64,000 nt of DNA from Thalassolituus sp006212115 (GTDB lineage: Bacteria; Pseudomonadota; Gammaproteobacteria; Pseudomonadales; Oceanobacteraceae), in assembly GCF_040372045.1 (NCBI RefSeq), contig NZ_BAABWH010000002.1, one strand, 5' to 3'. Position numbers and translations under genes: made by a program. Shown piece by piece: positions 36,393 to 46,365 of the stretch (position 1 is its first letter; each line of letters opens with the position of its first letter). Under the pieces are notes generated by a model. The model saw only the letters and a program-made list of their open reading frames with translations, did no database searches and was not told the DNA's origin.

Positions 36393-36980
36393 TTACAAGT
36401 CTGTCAGTGAGGTTAGCTGTTTATCTGTCGCAATGTACTGCAGAGGAATATCCCACGACTCTGCGGGTAGCATCCTGACTTCCTGAAAGGCATAAGCACA
36501 GCCAACCAGCGTTGGTGTTTGTCCCTCTGCACGGCTGAACGCCAGTGTACGATCATAAAATCCGCCACCCATCCCCAGTCGGTTTCCACGACTATCAAAC
36601 GCGACTAATGGCAGCCCGATAATACTGATAAAGCGAGCTGGTATGCGCTTATTGAAACGAAAATCGGGTTCGGCAATACCAAACCGGTTCTGGCGCATTT
36701 TCGTCTCAGGGCGATAGCGTATGAACGCCAGATAACCTTTACGGATGGGGTGAAGTACCGGCAGGTATACTTCTTTTCCCCGTTTCCATAGGTCTTCAAT
36801 GGCCCAGAGGGGATCAATTTCACCGTCATTGGTCAGATACAGTGCCACGCGCGAGGCGCTAAGGTACTTAGGGCTGTGATGCAACGAGCGCATTAGTCCA
36901 CGCCCCGCTTTGTGTCGCTGTGCGGGTGTCAGGGCTCGACGTTTCTTTCGTATCAGTTTACGGAGTTCTTGCTTGTTCAC
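36393..36980 (-). CDS. ygfA: 5-formyltetrahydrofolate cyclo-ligase
   Basis: A 195-residue enzyme converting 5-formyl-THF to 5,10-methenyl-THF with ATP, in the cytoplasm. The N-terminal basic helix KQELRKLIRKKRRAL, the substrate residue region LYLTNDGEIDP, and the ATP-binding GNRLGMGGGFYDRTLA near residue 135 are all present. It lies 20 bases downstream of 6S RNA, the same arrangement as in E. coli, so it may be read through from the ssrS promoter. Confidence 0.95.
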   Translation of the reverse strand: MNKQELRKLIRKKRRALTPAQRHKAGRGLMRSLHHSPKYLSASRVALYLTNDGEIDPLWAIEDLWKRGKEVYLPVLHPIRKGYLAFIRYRPETKMRQNRFGIAEPDFRFNKRIPARFISIIGLPLVAFDSRGNRLGMGGGFYDRTLAFSRAEGQTPTLVGCAYAFQEVRMLPAESWDIPLQYIATDKQLTSLTDL

Positions 36981-37000
36981 GGGAGAGGATTCCAGAAAAG

Positions 37001-37184
37001 AAAAGCTCCCTGGTGCGCCCTTATGTCGGATAAAGCCCTTGAACCCTATGGTTCAAGGTGGGGGGTTCGGTCACTGAATCAGGCTTTCCGGTCATGCCGG
37101 ACATGCTCACAACAACGAGAGAAACCCTCCGGGGTAATAAGCATCGGCTCGAGGTCTTTACCGACCAGGCACTCCAGGGAGCAA
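37001..37184 (-). ncRNA. ssrS: 6S RNA
   Basis: The closing stem is clear on the minus strand: GCTCCCTGG near the 5' end (about 37182-37174) pairs with CCAGGGAGC at the 3' end (37013-37005). Between them are the partly unpaired central region and a hairpin with CCTTGAACC / GGTTCAAGG. A TATACT -10 (37189-37194) sits just upstream of the 5' end and a T-rich run follows the 3' end. The length, about 184 bases, and the zapA-ssrS-ygfA order are as in other gammaproteobacteria. It traps sigma-70 RNA polymerase in stationary phase. Ends are approximate. Confidence 0.93.
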
Positions 37185-37272
37185 CTGAAGTATAGCAAAT
37201 ACCGAGGGGGCGATGTCACGGAAAACCCCTGTTGAATTTGTGAAGTGGTACCGGGAAATGTGAAATTCCGGG

Positions 37273-37587
37273 TCACAGCTCGAGCTGTGAGTCCTCTTCC
37301 AGTAGTGCATCAAGGCGCTTGTTCAGGCGGCCGATATCAACATCGGTTTGTATCTGCCCGGACTGTGCTTCACGCAGTTGATGGGTGATATTTAATGCAG
37401 CGATGACCGCAATCCGGTCGGCACCAAGGACTTTGCCTGCTTTGGAGCTGGCTTCGCGAATTTCCTGCATTTTGTCATCAAGGTAGCTGGCCGCTTCACG
37501 TAGTTCGCTTTCGGCACCTTCTGGGCAGTTGATGCGGTACTCGCGTTCCATGATGGTTAACGACACGGTGTTTGGAGTTTTAGCCAC
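37273..37587 (-). CDS. zapA: Cell division protein ZapA
   Basis: A 104-residue protein that crosslinks FtsZ filaments at midcell. The start region VSLTIMEREYRINCPEGAESELREAASYLDDKM and the following coiled-coil helix (LGADRIAVIAALNITHQLREAQ) are diagnostic. Its start overlaps the end of the upstream zapB-like gene by eight bases. 6S RNA follows 90 bases downstream. Confidence 0.95.
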   Translation of the reverse strand: MAKTPNTVSLTIMEREYRINCPEGAESELREAASYLDDKMQEIREASSKAGKVLGADRIAVIAALNITHQLREAQSGQIQTDVDIGRLNKRLDALLEEDSQLEL

Positions 37588-37792
37588 TGTTACGCTCCAG
37601 AGTCTGCAGGCGGGTAATCATTTCGGCGACTTTGCGACGCGCAATTTCGTTTTGCTGGATCAGCTTTCCACGCTCGGCCTGCCAGGCCGCTTCTGCGTTT
37701 CTCATGGCCTTATTCTGCTCGCGCAGATCCTCGTGAACGTCGAGTAGCTTCTCGACCTTCTCTAACAGTGCTTGAATTTCGGCCTCTTGCAT
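37580..37792 (-). CDS. ZapB-like coiled-coil protein (TIGR02449 type)
   Basis: A 70-residue, almost wholly helical protein with heptads (ALLEKVEKLLDVHEDLREQNKAMR). Proteins of this type sit directly before zapA in Pseudomonas and relatives and are described as ZapB analogues that link ZapA to the divisome. It overlaps zapA by eight bases. It is divergent from ygfB across a 169-base spacer with no gene. Confidence 0.85.
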   Translation of the reverse strand: MQEAEIQALLEKVEKLLDVHEDLREQNKAMRNAEAAWQAERGKLIQQNEIARRKVAEMITRLQTLERNSG

Positions 37793-37961
37793 TGCGGTCC
37801 GTCACCTTATTTATTGTTGGGGCACAGGGCTGCCACTCACGGAGTACTATAAGAGCCAGCCGGGCAGATGGTCAACGTGCAGCCTCGTATTTGCGGTGCA
37901 TCGTCGTACTGGGAGAGTCCCAAGTGGTACAATCTGACCATAAACGTTTACTGAGGTTCTT

Positions 37962-38525
37962 ATGGCTTTGAATTATCCCGAACTCGCGGACCAGTGGGAA
38001 GACGATAAGTGTTTCCAGTCGCCATCAGCATTGCATGGCTGGCTGACGGGTTATCTGGCAGCGGGCGGTCGACTGACTACGGAGAATTGGTTACAGGAAG
38101 CCACGGACTATCTCGAGATCGAAGCCATGACAGACGGATTGCGACCACTTCTGGTCGGTTTTTACGCCGATGTCGTCGATACCCTCAGCGCCGAGGATAT
38201 GGCTTATCAGGTGTTGCTTCCGGACGATGAAGAAGCCGATGTCGATGAACAGGTTGAATGCCTGGCACAGTGGAGCAAAGGTTTCCTCGATGGCCTGGGT
38301 GCCTCCGGAAAGATTGCTGCGCGTCCGGACAAAGACGTCATGGAAGTATTGCAGGATCTGGACGCCTTTTCGCAGGCTCAGGTTGAGGACGTGAATGATC
38401 CGGAAAATGTACAATTGTTAAATGAGTTGGCTGAACATGCTCGGGTGGCTGCATTGACGGTGTTCTACGCCTACAACAAACCTGCACCACAGGCCGGTAC
38501 AACCGAGCAGAAAACCCTGCATTGA
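37962..38525 (+). CDS. ygfB: YgfB/YecA family protein (UPF0149)
   Basis: A 187-residue cytoplasmic all-helical protein of unknown biochemical role. Family features are SPSALHGWLTGYLAAGG near residue 20 and the later QWSKGFLDGLG. The family's position ahead of pepP-ubiH is conserved. In Pseudomonas aeruginosa YgfB has been tied to beta-lactam resistance through AmpDh3 regulation, from memory. It is 25 bases before pepP. Confidence 0.92.
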   Translation: MALNYPELADQWEDDKCFQSPSALHGWLTGYLAAGGRLTTENWLQEATDYLEIEAMTDGLRPLLVGFYADVVDTLSAEDMAYQVLLPDDEEADVDEQVECLAQWSKGFLDGLGASGKIAARPDKDVMEVLQDLDAFSQAQVEDVNDPENVQLLNELAEHARVAALTVFYAYNKPAPQAGTTEQKTLH

Positions 38526-38550
38526 GATCACATTGTTGAGAGGGATCACC

Positions 38551-39867
38551 ATGATTAAGCTGGACTCCGCAGAGTACGCAAAACGCCGCAAAGCGTTGAT
38601 GGAAAAAATGAGCCCGAACAGCATTGCGATTCTGGCCTCTGCGCCGGTCACAGTGCGCAACCGCGATGTTGAGCATCCGTTCCGTCAGGACAGCGACTTT
38701 TATTACCTGAGCGGATTCGATGAAGAACATTCAGTGCTGGTTCTTATTCCGGGCCGCGAGCACGGTGAGTACGTGCTTTTCTGTCAGGAGAAAATCAAAG
38801 AGCAGGAAATCTGGACTGGCCGTCGCGTTGGTCCCGAAGCCGCACCTGACATTCTGGGCTGCGACGATGCCTTTCCGATCACCGACATCGACGACATCCT
38901 GCCTGGCCTGATTGAAGGCAAAGATCGTATCTATGCCAATCTGGGCACCAGCCCCGAGTTTGATCAGAAACTGATGCAGTGGGTTAACCACATTAAGGCT
39001 CAGGTGCGCAGTGGTGCGACGCCGCCACACGAGTTCAGCGCGCTGGACCATTTGCTGCACGAGCTGCGTTTGGTGAAGTCTCCCGCCGAAGTCGAGGTTA
39101 TGCGCCACGCTGCGGAGATCAGTGCTGAAGCACACACACGTGCTATGCAGACAGTCAGACCGGGAATGCGTGAGTATCAGCTAGAAGCCGAACTGATGCA
39201 GATTTTTATGGCTGCCGGAAGTCGTTGGCCAGCTTACCCATCCATTGTGGGGGCCGGCGATAATGCCTGCATTCTGCACTATACGCGTAACGATGACGTG
39301 ATCGATGATGGCGACCTGATCCTGATCGATGCCGGTTGCGAACTGGATTATTACGCATCCGACATCACTCGTACTTTTCCGTCTAACGGCCGTTTCAGTG
39401 AGCCGCAACGAGCCCTGTATCAATTAGTTCTGGATGCGCAGTACGCGGCGATTGAGGCAACCAAGCCGGGTAATCACTGGAATCAGCCACATGAAGCTGC
39501 CGTTCAGGTACTGGTTGAGGGCCTCGTTGAACTGGGCCTGCTGGAGGGATCAGTTGATGAGCTGATCGAATCTCAGGCGTATCGCCAGTTCTACATGCAT
39601 AAAACCGGACACTGGTTAGGTATGGATGTTCACGACGTTGGCGAATACCGTGTCGATGGCGAGTGGCGAACCCTCCAGCCGGGCATGGTTCTGACGATTG
39701 AGCCGGGCCTGTATGTGGCGCCGGATGATGACAGTGTCGATGAAAAATGGCGTGGCATCGGTATCCGTATCGAAGACGACGTGGTCGTGACCGAAAAGGG
39801 CTGTGACATCCTGACGAAAGACGTCGTGAAAGAAATTGCAGATATCGAAGCGTTAATGAGTGCTTGA
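38551..39867 (+). CDS. pepP: Xaa-Pro aminopeptidase
   Basis: A 438-residue pita-bread metallopeptidase removing N-terminal residues before proline. Metal ligands are visible: two Asp in LILIDAGCELDYYASDITRTFP (short: DAG...DIT), His in HKTGHWLGMDVHD, and Glu in TIEPGLYV and GIRIEDD. The N-terminal domain contains DSDFYYLSGF. AGAGGG lies six bases before the ATG at 38551. It is the second gene of the ygfB-pepP-ubiH-ubiI operon. Confidence 0.96.
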   Translation: MIKLDSAEYAKRRKALMEKMSPNSIAILASAPVTVRNRDVEHPFRQDSDFYYLSGFDEEHSVLVLIPGREHGEYVLFCQEKIKEQEIWTGRRVGPEAAPDILGCDDAFPITDIDDILPGLIEGKDRIYANLGTSPEFDQKLMQWVNHIKAQVRSGATPPHEFSALDHLLHELRLVKSPAEVEVMRHAAEISAEAHTRAMQTVRPGMREYQLEAELMQIFMAAGSRWPAYPSIVGAGDNACILHYTRNDDVIDDGDLILIDAGCELDYYASDITRTFPSNGRFSEPQRALYQLVLDAQYAAIEATKPGNHWNQPHEAAVQVLVEGLVELGLLEGSVDELIESQAYRQFYMHKTGHWLGMDVHDVGEYRVDGEWRTLQPGMVLTIEPGLYVAPDDDSVDEKWRGIGIRIEDDVVVTEKGCDILTKDVVKEIADIEALMSA

Positions 39868-39882
39868 GGTGAAATCCCAGCG

Positions 39883-41151
39883 ATGACGACAGAGACTAAA
39901 ACCGAGACCTTAACGACAGACATTACGATTATTGGTGCCGGCATGGCGGGCGCCAGCATGGTGCACATGCTGAAACCCGCATTAGAGGCCGGTCTGACGA
40001 TCACCCTGATCGATCGCCAGCCGCTGAAGTCCATGAGTGAAGCGGATACTGGGGCAGGTACCGGAGCCGACTCTGAACTTCCGCCTTCTTTTGATGGGCG
40101 TGCCACGGCACTGTCCTGGGGAACGCGTCAGATGCTCGAAACCATGGGGATCTGGTCGGACATTGCACCACACGCATGCGCGATCGATCGTATTCATGTC
40201 AGCGATGAAGGCAACCCCGGACAAACGCAACTGACCGCGACCGAGCAGGATGTCGAGGCGCTGGGCTACATCGTAGAAAATCGCCGGCTTGGGCAGGTAT
40301 TGTTGAGCGGCATGGAAGGCCTGAGCGGACTGCGTATGCTGGCGCCGTGTTCTGCTGAGAAAGTCACCATGACACCGACCGGCGCTCGTCTGGAGCTGGA
40401 TAGCGGTGCGTCGTTAGAGACCGGCTTGCTTATTATTGCCGACGGCGGTCGCTCGCCTCTGCCAAAGCAACTTGGGATAGTGCACGAGCGTAAGGAGTAC
40501 AACGCGCATGCACTGGTGACGCAGGTACGCTGCGATCAGCCTCATGGTTATTGCGCGTACGAGCGTTTCAGTAGTGACGGTCCAATTGCTTTTCTACCTT
40601 TGGGTACGCACGATTTTGCTGTCGCCTGGACCATCAACAACGACACGCTTGGTGACATCATGGCGCTGTCAGATGCTGACCTGATCGCTCGCCTACAGCC
40701 ACGTATCGGTTACCGGGTAGGGCGCATTCTGGAAGTGGGCGAGCGTCAGACGTATCCACTTGCTCTGATCAAAGCCTCCGAACAGGTACGTCGATCTCTG
40801 GTGCTGCTGGGGAATACCGCTCACAGTATTCACCCTGTTGCAGGCCAGGGCTTTAACCTCGCCTTCCGAGATGCGGCTGCGCTGGCAGAGCACATTAATT
40901 CGGCGGCCCGTAAACAGCAGCCGGTGGGTGATCTTGCAATGTTGCAGCGCTATGCCGCGCAGCAAGCGAATGACCAGCGTAATACGGTGGTGGCGAGTGA
41001 TGTTCTGCCGAGTATGTTCTGTAGCGATCTGACGGCGGTGGCTGTGATTCGAGACCTGGGGCTGGCGGGCATGGCGGCTGCGCCGACTGTACGTCGTCTT
41101 TTCGCGCGACACGCGATGGGACTGGGTCATACTGCGGCGAAATTGGGATAA
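39883..41151 (+). CDS. ubiH: 2-octaprenyl-6-methoxyphenyl hydroxylase UbiH
   Basis: A 422-residue FAD monooxygenase in ubiquinone synthesis. It has the Rossmann motif IIGAGMAGASM, the DG-type motif LLIIADGGRSPLP, and the second FAD motif LLGNTAHSIHPVAGQGFNLAFRDA (short: GNTAHSIHP). It lies 15 bases after pepP and 10 before ubiI. An acidic, Thr-rich 13-residue N-terminal tail and a Gly/Ala insert near residue 60 look unusual but not disabling. Confidence 0.94.
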   Translation: MTTETKTETLTTDITIIGAGMAGASMVHMLKPALEAGLTITLIDRQPLKSMSEADTGAGTGADSELPPSFDGRATALSWGTRQMLETMGIWSDIAPHACAIDRIHVSDEGNPGQTQLTATEQDVEALGYIVENRRLGQVLLSGMEGLSGLRMLAPCSAEKVTMTPTGARLELDSGASLETGLLIIADGGRSPLPKQLGIVHERKEYNAHALVTQVRCDQPHGYCAYERFSSDGPIAFLPLGTHDFAVAWTINNDTLGDIMALSDADLIARLQPRIGYRVGRILEVGERQTYPLALIKASEQVRRSLVLLGNTAHSIHPVAGQGFNLAFRDAAALAEHINSAARKQQPVGDLAMLQRYAAQQANDQRNTVVASDVLPSMFCSDLTAVAVIRDLGLAGMAAAPTVRRLFARHAMGLGHTAAKLG

Positions 41152-41161
41152 CGAGGTAGCA

Positions 41162-42373
41162 ATGAAGTCTTACGATATCGCGATAGTAGGTGCAGGGCTG
41201 GTCGGTCAGGCGATTGCGGCCGCGCTGGTTGGCGGCAAGACGAGCTTGCCTAGTATGCAAATTGCACTGATTGATCCTGCCGAGGGGGTTGCACCAGCGA
41301 TGCCTGAGAAGGTCGATGAATATGACCTGCGAGTCAGTGCGTTAACGGCAAAAACTCAGGCGTTTCTGAGTCGTTTGGGGGCGTGGCAACAGCTACCTGA
41401 AACAGTGCGCAAGGGCTATACCTCCATGCATGTCTGGGATGCTGAGGGAACCGGTTCGGTGACCTTCAATGCCGCAGATTTACATGTTCCAGCACTGGGG
41501 CACATCGTTGAAAATAATCAGACGCTTTGGGCGTTGCAGCAGGTGACTGCGCAGGCCGATAACATCGACATGGTGCGGGCAGCGGTTCAGAGTTTTGATA
41601 ACCCGGACGAGCAGGGATACGTCCCGGTGACACTGAGTACGGGTGAGCAGCTCCAGACCCGCTTGCTGGTGGGCGCAGACGGCGCCTTATCTAACGTTCG
41701 TCAGATGAGCGGTATCGCTACGCGTGAGTGGGACTACGAGCACCGCGCGATCGTAGCGACCGTTCGTACTGAGCACAGTGTTGCAGACACCGCGTGGCAA
41801 CGTTTCCGTCCAGAAGGGCCGCTGGCCTTTTTGCCGGTTCACTCAGACGATCATCTGGCGTCCATCGTCTGGTCGACCGTCCCTGAGGAAGCCGATGCCT
41901 TGTTGGCCATGGACGACGAGGCATTTAAACAGGCGCTGACCAGTGCGTTTGAGGGGCGCTTGGGGCAGGTTACTGAGGTGTCGTCACGACAGCACTTTCC
42001 ACTGCGTCAGCGTCATGCCAAACGTTACTACGAGGCTGGTGTGGTGGTCGCGGGTGACGCCGCTCATACCATTCACCCGTTGGCGGGACAGGGGGTAAAT
42101 CTTGGATTCAAAGATGCCGAAGTTCTGGCGGAAGAGATCCTGAGAGGCGTGAGTAAAGGCCTGTCTCCGGGCAGCGATGCGGTGTTGGGGCGATATCAGC
42201 GTCGACGTCAGGCGGATAATCTGGCGACTATGGCGGCGATGGAGGCATTCAAACGTCTTTTCGCAGCCGACCAACCCTTGATCCGATTGCTGCGGAATGA
42301 GGGGATGCGTCTGTTCGACAAAGCACTGCCGGTGAAGCAGCATGTGGTTATGCAGGCGATGGGACTGAACTGA
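41162..42373 (+). CDS. ubiI: 2-octaprenylphenol hydroxylase UbiI
   Basis: A 403-residue FAD monooxygenase paralogous to UbiH. Motifs are IVGAGLVGQAIA at the start, LVGADGALSNVR, and VAGDAAHTIHPLAGQGVNLGFKDAE (short: GDAAHTIHPLAG). The gene follows ubiH with GAGG six bases before the ATG. The pepP-ubiH-ubiI order is that of E. coli, which supports UbiI rather than UbiF. It is convergent with the HDOD gene, five bases apart. Confidence 0.9.
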   Translation: MKSYDIAIVGAGLVGQAIAAALVGGKTSLPSMQIALIDPAEGVAPAMPEKVDEYDLRVSALTAKTQAFLSRLGAWQQLPETVRKGYTSMHVWDAEGTGSVTFNAADLHVPALGHIVENNQTLWALQQVTAQADNIDMVRAAVQSFDNPDEQGYVPVTLSTGEQLQTRLLVGADGALSNVRQMSGIATREWDYEHRAIVATVRTEHSVADTAWQRFRPEGPLAFLPVHSDDHLASIVWSTVPEEADALLAMDDEAFKQALTSAFEGRLGQVTEVSSRQHFPLRQRHAKRYYEAGVVVAGDAAHTIHPLAGQGVNLGFKDAEVLAEEILRGVSKGLSPGSDAVLGRYQRRRQADNLATMAAMEAFKRLFAADQPLIRLLRNEGMRLFDKALPVKQHVVMQAMGLN

Positions 42374-42378
42374 GAGAC

Positions 42379-43251
42379 TTAGTAGTTCTGTGCCGCGACG
42401 CCGGACTCCTGATAAGTCAGGTTAAGTTGTTCGACGTCGTACTCTCCCAAGCCCAGGTAGGCGAGGATTTCTTGCCCCGCCGCCTGCCACTCCAGATCCT
42501 CTTCCTGTTTGCCTAAAATCCGATAATTACCGCAGATATGTTCTGCCAGTTTGAGGATACCGAGCAATGTTTTTCGCTCGTCGTCCTGGGTATGATCTGG
42601 TCGGAAATAACGGGTTGCGTTGTGGTGTTCGGCAATCACATCGCAGATCGGTTTGGGCACTTTCCACGACTTAGCTGTGTAATAACCTACTACTGCGTGA
42701 TTGGTGTTCAAGAGCTCGTTTTCGGTATCGACAATGCGCTTGTCCGGATGCCCGTACGAGGCTTCCATCACATCAAAGTACTGATCAAAGCGCTGCATCA
42801 TCAGAGGGATGCCACAGTTGTGGAACAAACCCAGCATGTAAGCCCAGTCTGTCGGTTCGAAATTAATCGCGCGAGCGACATCGACTGAGATATTGGCAAT
42901 ATCCGTTGCGGTATCCCAGAAACGGTTTAGCTGAACAATGTTCTCGTCACTCAGTTCAGTGCGGATTGCTAATCCATTAATGACATTAACAACGCTGTCT
43001 ATGCCAATCAGGGCAACCGCTTGTTCAACCGATGTGCAGGTATCCGACAGCCCGTACGCCGCCGAATTCACGACTTTAAGAATGGCTCCGGTCAGACCGA
43101 CATCCTGACTGATCAGACGGGCAATACTTTTGGGGCTGGCGTGGGGCGAGACCTGTTCCATCTGCAGATCTACCAGAACCTGCGGCTGCGGGGGAATACG
43201 AATACCCTGCATGATTTCGCTGATCTGTTGCTCTGAGAGTGGCTGCCCCAT
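42379..43251 (-). CDS. HDOD domain signalling protein
   Basis: A 290-residue HDOD protein, an HD-like fold without the full metal site. It shows SPHASPKSIARLISQDVGLTGAILKVVNSAAYG (key part: LISQDVGLTGAILKVVNSAAYG, in pieces), CTSVEQAVALIG, and HNCGIPLMM. Such proteins act in chemotaxis, motility and phosphorelay signalling. It begins eight bases after the chemoreceptor gene and is almost certainly cotranscribed with it. Its precise partner is unknown. Confidence 0.88.
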   Translation of the reverse strand: MGQPLSEQQISEIMQGIRIPPQPQVLVDLQMEQVSPHASPKSIARLISQDVGLTGAILKVVNSAAYGLSDTCTSVEQAVALIGIDSVVNVINGLAIRTELSDENIVQLNRFWDTATDIANISVDVARAINFEPTDWAYMLGLFHNCGIPLMMQRFDQYFDVMEASYGHPDKRIVDTENELLNTNHAVVGYYTAKSWKVPKPICDVIAEHHNATRYFRPDHTQDDERKTLLGILKLAEHICGNYRILGKQEEDLEWQAAGQEILAYLGLGEYDVEQLNLTYQESGVAAQNY

Positions 43252-43259
43252 AGTCGGTT

Positions 43260-44879
43260 TTATATCCGGAATCGTGAAGTGGAGTCCTGTAGGTGACCAG
43301 CAGCGCCCTGAAGGTTTTCGGCCAGTCTTGCCAGCTCAACAAAGGAACGTTGAATGTCGGACACGGTGTCGTTCATCGTACTGATACTGATGTGAGTTTC
43401 TTTCACAACGGCCGTTTGCTCTTCGGTTGCGGCTGCAATTGTGAGCCCCATTGAGCTGACGCTCTCAACACGCGCCTTGATTTGTGTAATGTGTTGCCCG
43501 GTTTTTTCTGCGTTCTGTTCGTTCTGTTCGGACTGCGTTTTGGCCAACGTCATCGACTGCACGGTTTCATTGGCGGCAGATTCCAGACGATCCAGTACGT
43601 CACGAATCTCAGTCGTGGCTGAGGCAGTACGCGAGGCCAGTGCCCGTACTTCGTCGGCAACGACAGCAAAGCCACGGCCTTGCTCGCCGGCTCGAGCGGC
43701 CTCAATGGCGGCATTCAGGGCCAGCAGATTGGTCTGCTCCGCAATGGCAGAAATCACATCCAGAATGGTGGATACGTCACCGGTATCACGAACCAGCCGT
43801 TCGACACGTTCCGATGCTTCCAGTATCTGCGAGTTCAGTTCACGTGAATTGTGAATTGTTGATTCGACGATTTTCAGGCTTTCAGCCGACTCGTCGCGGG
43901 TTTCCTGCATCACGCCGCTGGCTTCGCTGGCGGACTGACTGACTTCCTCAATCGATTTCGCCATCTCGTTCATCGCGTGTGTGGCTTCGGTGGCCTTGTG
44001 GCTCATGGCCTCAGTTACCGAGCGCACATGGTTCGTACTGCCGCTTACCGCATTCGCCGCGTCCGAGACTTCTGGCGTGACGTCTTTTACTTTGCGGATA
44101 ATGTCATTTAACCGATCCATAAAGGCGTTGAAGTTACCCGTCATCGCGCCCAGTTCGTCACGTGTACTGACCTTTAACCGGGTGTTTAAATCACCGCTGC
44201 CATCGGCAAGCTCTGCCAGCGAGTTCTTCATTGAATTCACTGTGTTGCTGAATAACCGTCCGATGTACAGGATCAGCATGCTCAGTAACGCAAGAAAGAC
44301 CACGTTCGTGACGGTCACCATATTCAGCGTTTGCGAGCTGCTGCTCAAAGCCCCATTGATGGTGGACGCGAAGACGCTATCGACGCCGGCCTTGTGCTCT
44401 TTCAGCAGCTTGTTTGTTTCATCCAACAGGGTCGCTTTTGTCGCACCGAGCGACTGCAGACGTGAGAAATCCGGGTTGTCGCTCAGCAGGTTGTCGAGCA
44501 ATTGGCTGGATACCGACAGATATTCAGTGGCGCTGACTTTGATCTGGCTGAGTAGCTCCTGATTTGCCTCATCCAGTATCAGCAAGCGATCAATATTGAC
44601 CAGCAGACTGCCAACTGTTTCCTCGCCCATCTCTTTCATTTCCGGATCACCCGCAGTAACCGATTGGGTGAACATTTCATCTGCGCGCTGAAGTAAGAAG
44701 CTGTTCTGGGTAGCCAGTTGTACGGACTCGTAAATGCGTTCTTCGAGGCTAACGATGTAGGCCTTGGTGTCATTTACACCAACAATGCCGATCGTGAAAT
44801 TGATGGCGCTGGAGAATGCGTACACGACCAGAATCAACATGATCTTGTTGAATACGCTGAGTTGACTGAACCAGCTCAT
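43260..44879 (-). CDS. Methyl-accepting chemotaxis protein
   Basis: A 539-residue transmembrane chemoreceptor. TM1 is at about residues 10-32 and TM2 at about 190-212; the periplasmic part between is helical, like a four-helix-bundle sensor. A HAMP domain follows, then the signalling domain with hairpin tip NAAIEAARAGEQGRGFAVVADEVRALA (tip core: EAARAGEQGRGFAVVADEVR). Ligand unknown. It is divergent from the porin gene and followed by the HDOD gene. Confidence 0.93.
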   Translation of the reverse strand: MSWFSQLSVFNKIMLILVVYAFSSAINFTIGIVGVNDTKAYIVSLEERIYESVQLATQNSFLLQRADEMFTQSVTAGDPEMKEMGEETVGSLLVNIDRLLILDEANQELLSQIKVSATEYLSVSSQLLDNLLSDNPDFSRLQSLGATKATLLDETNKLLKEHKAGVDSVFASTINGALSSSSQTLNMVTVTNVVFLALLSMLILYIGRLFSNTVNSMKNSLAELADGSGDLNTRLKVSTRDELGAMTGNFNAFMDRLNDIIRKVKDVTPEVSDAANAVSGSTNHVRSVTEAMSHKATEATHAMNEMAKSIEEVSQSASEASGVMQETRDESAESLKIVESTIHNSRELNSQILEASERVERLVRDTGDVSTILDVISAIAEQTNLLALNAAIEAARAGEQGRGFAVVADEVRALASRTASATTEIRDVLDRLESAANETVQSMTLAKTQSEQNEQNAEKTGQHITQIKARVESVSSMGLTIAAATEEQTAVVKETHISISTMNDTVSDIQRSFVELARLAENLQGAAGHLQDSTSRFRI

Positions 44880-45078
44880 TGGGGATTACCTTTACCTATA
44901 ACTGTTTATAAACCATAGACAGTGAAAGGACGTTCATCCAATTTCTGCCCATCCTGTTTTGATGTGCGTCAGCATCTTTCTCTTCCATGTCATGAAAGTC
45001 ACTTTTCCGGCTCGATCATTCCTGGCGGGACATAATCGCGGGTCTATGGTTAACAGACGATTAATACGGAGTGGTGTG

Positions 45079-46350
45079 ATGAAAGTACGTGTATTGACCA
45101 AAGGCGGTGCACTGGCGCTGGCGTTGTCGGCTGCGGGAAATACTTTCGCGTCTGACCTGATGATCAATGGTTTTGCTTCTTTTTATTACGGTTCTCAGCT
45201 TGACCACAAAGAATTGCCGACTGATCCGCACCGCGGATACGGCGAAACGGGTAATTTTCAGTACGACAGCCAATTCGGGCTGCAGTTTTCGTCTCAGCTT
45301 GGAGATGGGTTGTCGGCAACCGCCCAGTTGACGGCGGAGGGGCGCACCAGCTACGAAAGCAAGCTCAGCTGGGCCTTTATGAAATATGAATTAAGCGACG
45401 AGTGGAGTGTGAAGGCGGGGCGTCAGCGTGTGCCATTCTTCCTGTTTTCTGATTTTCAGAAAGTGGGTTACGCCTACACTTGGGTTACCGCACCGGATGA
45501 GGTGTACAACCTTGGTGGCTTGGAGAATACCGATGGCTTGATGCTTGAGCACCTTACCGATTTTGGTGACTTTACCTCCCGCACCAGTTTTCTGTTTGGG
45601 TCGAGTAGCCAGACAACGAACTTTGGTACACGCGATCTGGATATCGACAATGAAAACCAGCTCGGGGTGTTCTGGGATCTGACCTACGATGCGCTGACTC
45701 TGCATCTGACTTACACCGTGTCCGACCTCAGCATTTCTGCTTACAACGATGTGGGCAATGGCATCAATGAGGTGTTGACCGGTATCAATGCTGCGCTTGC
45801 ACTTTCCGAAGATGAATTGGATCAGTTAACCGTCGATGAAGACGATGTCACTTACATGGGAGTTGGCCTTTCAGGCGACTGGGGCGACTGGTTAGCGGCT
45901 GCCGAGTACGCCAGTGTGAAGATCGATAATTCACCCGTGTCATCGGATCGGGCTGCCTGGTATGTGTTTGGCGCTTACCGTTGGGATGCGTTTACCTTCG
46001 GTCTGACTTATGCGGATTACTCGTCGCCCAACAATGACGACACCATTGATGTTCTGACTAATAAAAACGTTGAGGCGACCCTTCAGGGCGCGGCTGCCGG
46101 AGCGGCGTCCGGCGGAGATAACTTTACTGCTTTCAGTATTAATCAGTTATCTGAGGGAATTCCTGGCGTCTACCGTGCTGGTGAAGAGTCTTCCTCTGTT
46201 ACTGCAACGGTACGTTACGACTACCATCCTTCCGCATCGCTCAAGCTCGAGTACATTCAGGAAGACATCACACTGGACCCAGAAGATGGCACGGGTGAGC
46301 AGGAGTTTTCTCCTGCGTTGGTCCGCGTCGGTGTTGATCTGGTCTTTTAA
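45079..46350 (+). CDS. Outer membrane porin-like protein
   Basis: A 423-residue exported beta-barrel. The signal peptide is MKVRVLTKGGALALALSAAGNTFAS; the mature part starts DLMINGFASFYYG, and strands such as SAQLTAEG and VKAGRQRVPFFL resemble Gram-negative porins. It ends VGVDLVF with a C-terminal Phe. GGAG lies seven bases before the ATG at 45079; the open frame upstream is not signal-peptide-like. It is 15 bases before a periplasmic binding protein gene, suggesting a shared uptake role. Substrate unknown. Confidence 0.85.
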   Translation: MKVRVLTKGGALALALSAAGNTFASDLMINGFASFYYGSQLDHKELPTDPHRGYGETGNFQYDSQFGLQFSSQLGDGLSATAQLTAEGRTSYESKLSWAFMKYELSDEWSVKAGRQRVPFFLFSDFQKVGYAYTWVTAPDEVYNLGGLENTDGLMLEHLTDFGDFTSRTSFLFGSSSQTTNFGTRDLDIDNENQLGVFWDLTYDALTLHLTYTVSDLSISAYNDVGNGINEVLTGINAALALSEDELDQLTVDEDDVTYMGVGLSGDWGDWLAAAEYASVKIDNSPVSSDRAAWYVFGAYRWDAFTFGLTYADYSSPNNDDTIDVLTNKNVEATLQGAAAGAASGGDNFTAFSINQLSEGIPGVYRAGEESSSVTATVRYDYHPSASLKLEYIQEDITLDPEDGTGEQEFSPALVRVGVDLVF

Positions 46351-46365
46351 TACAGGAGCCGTGAG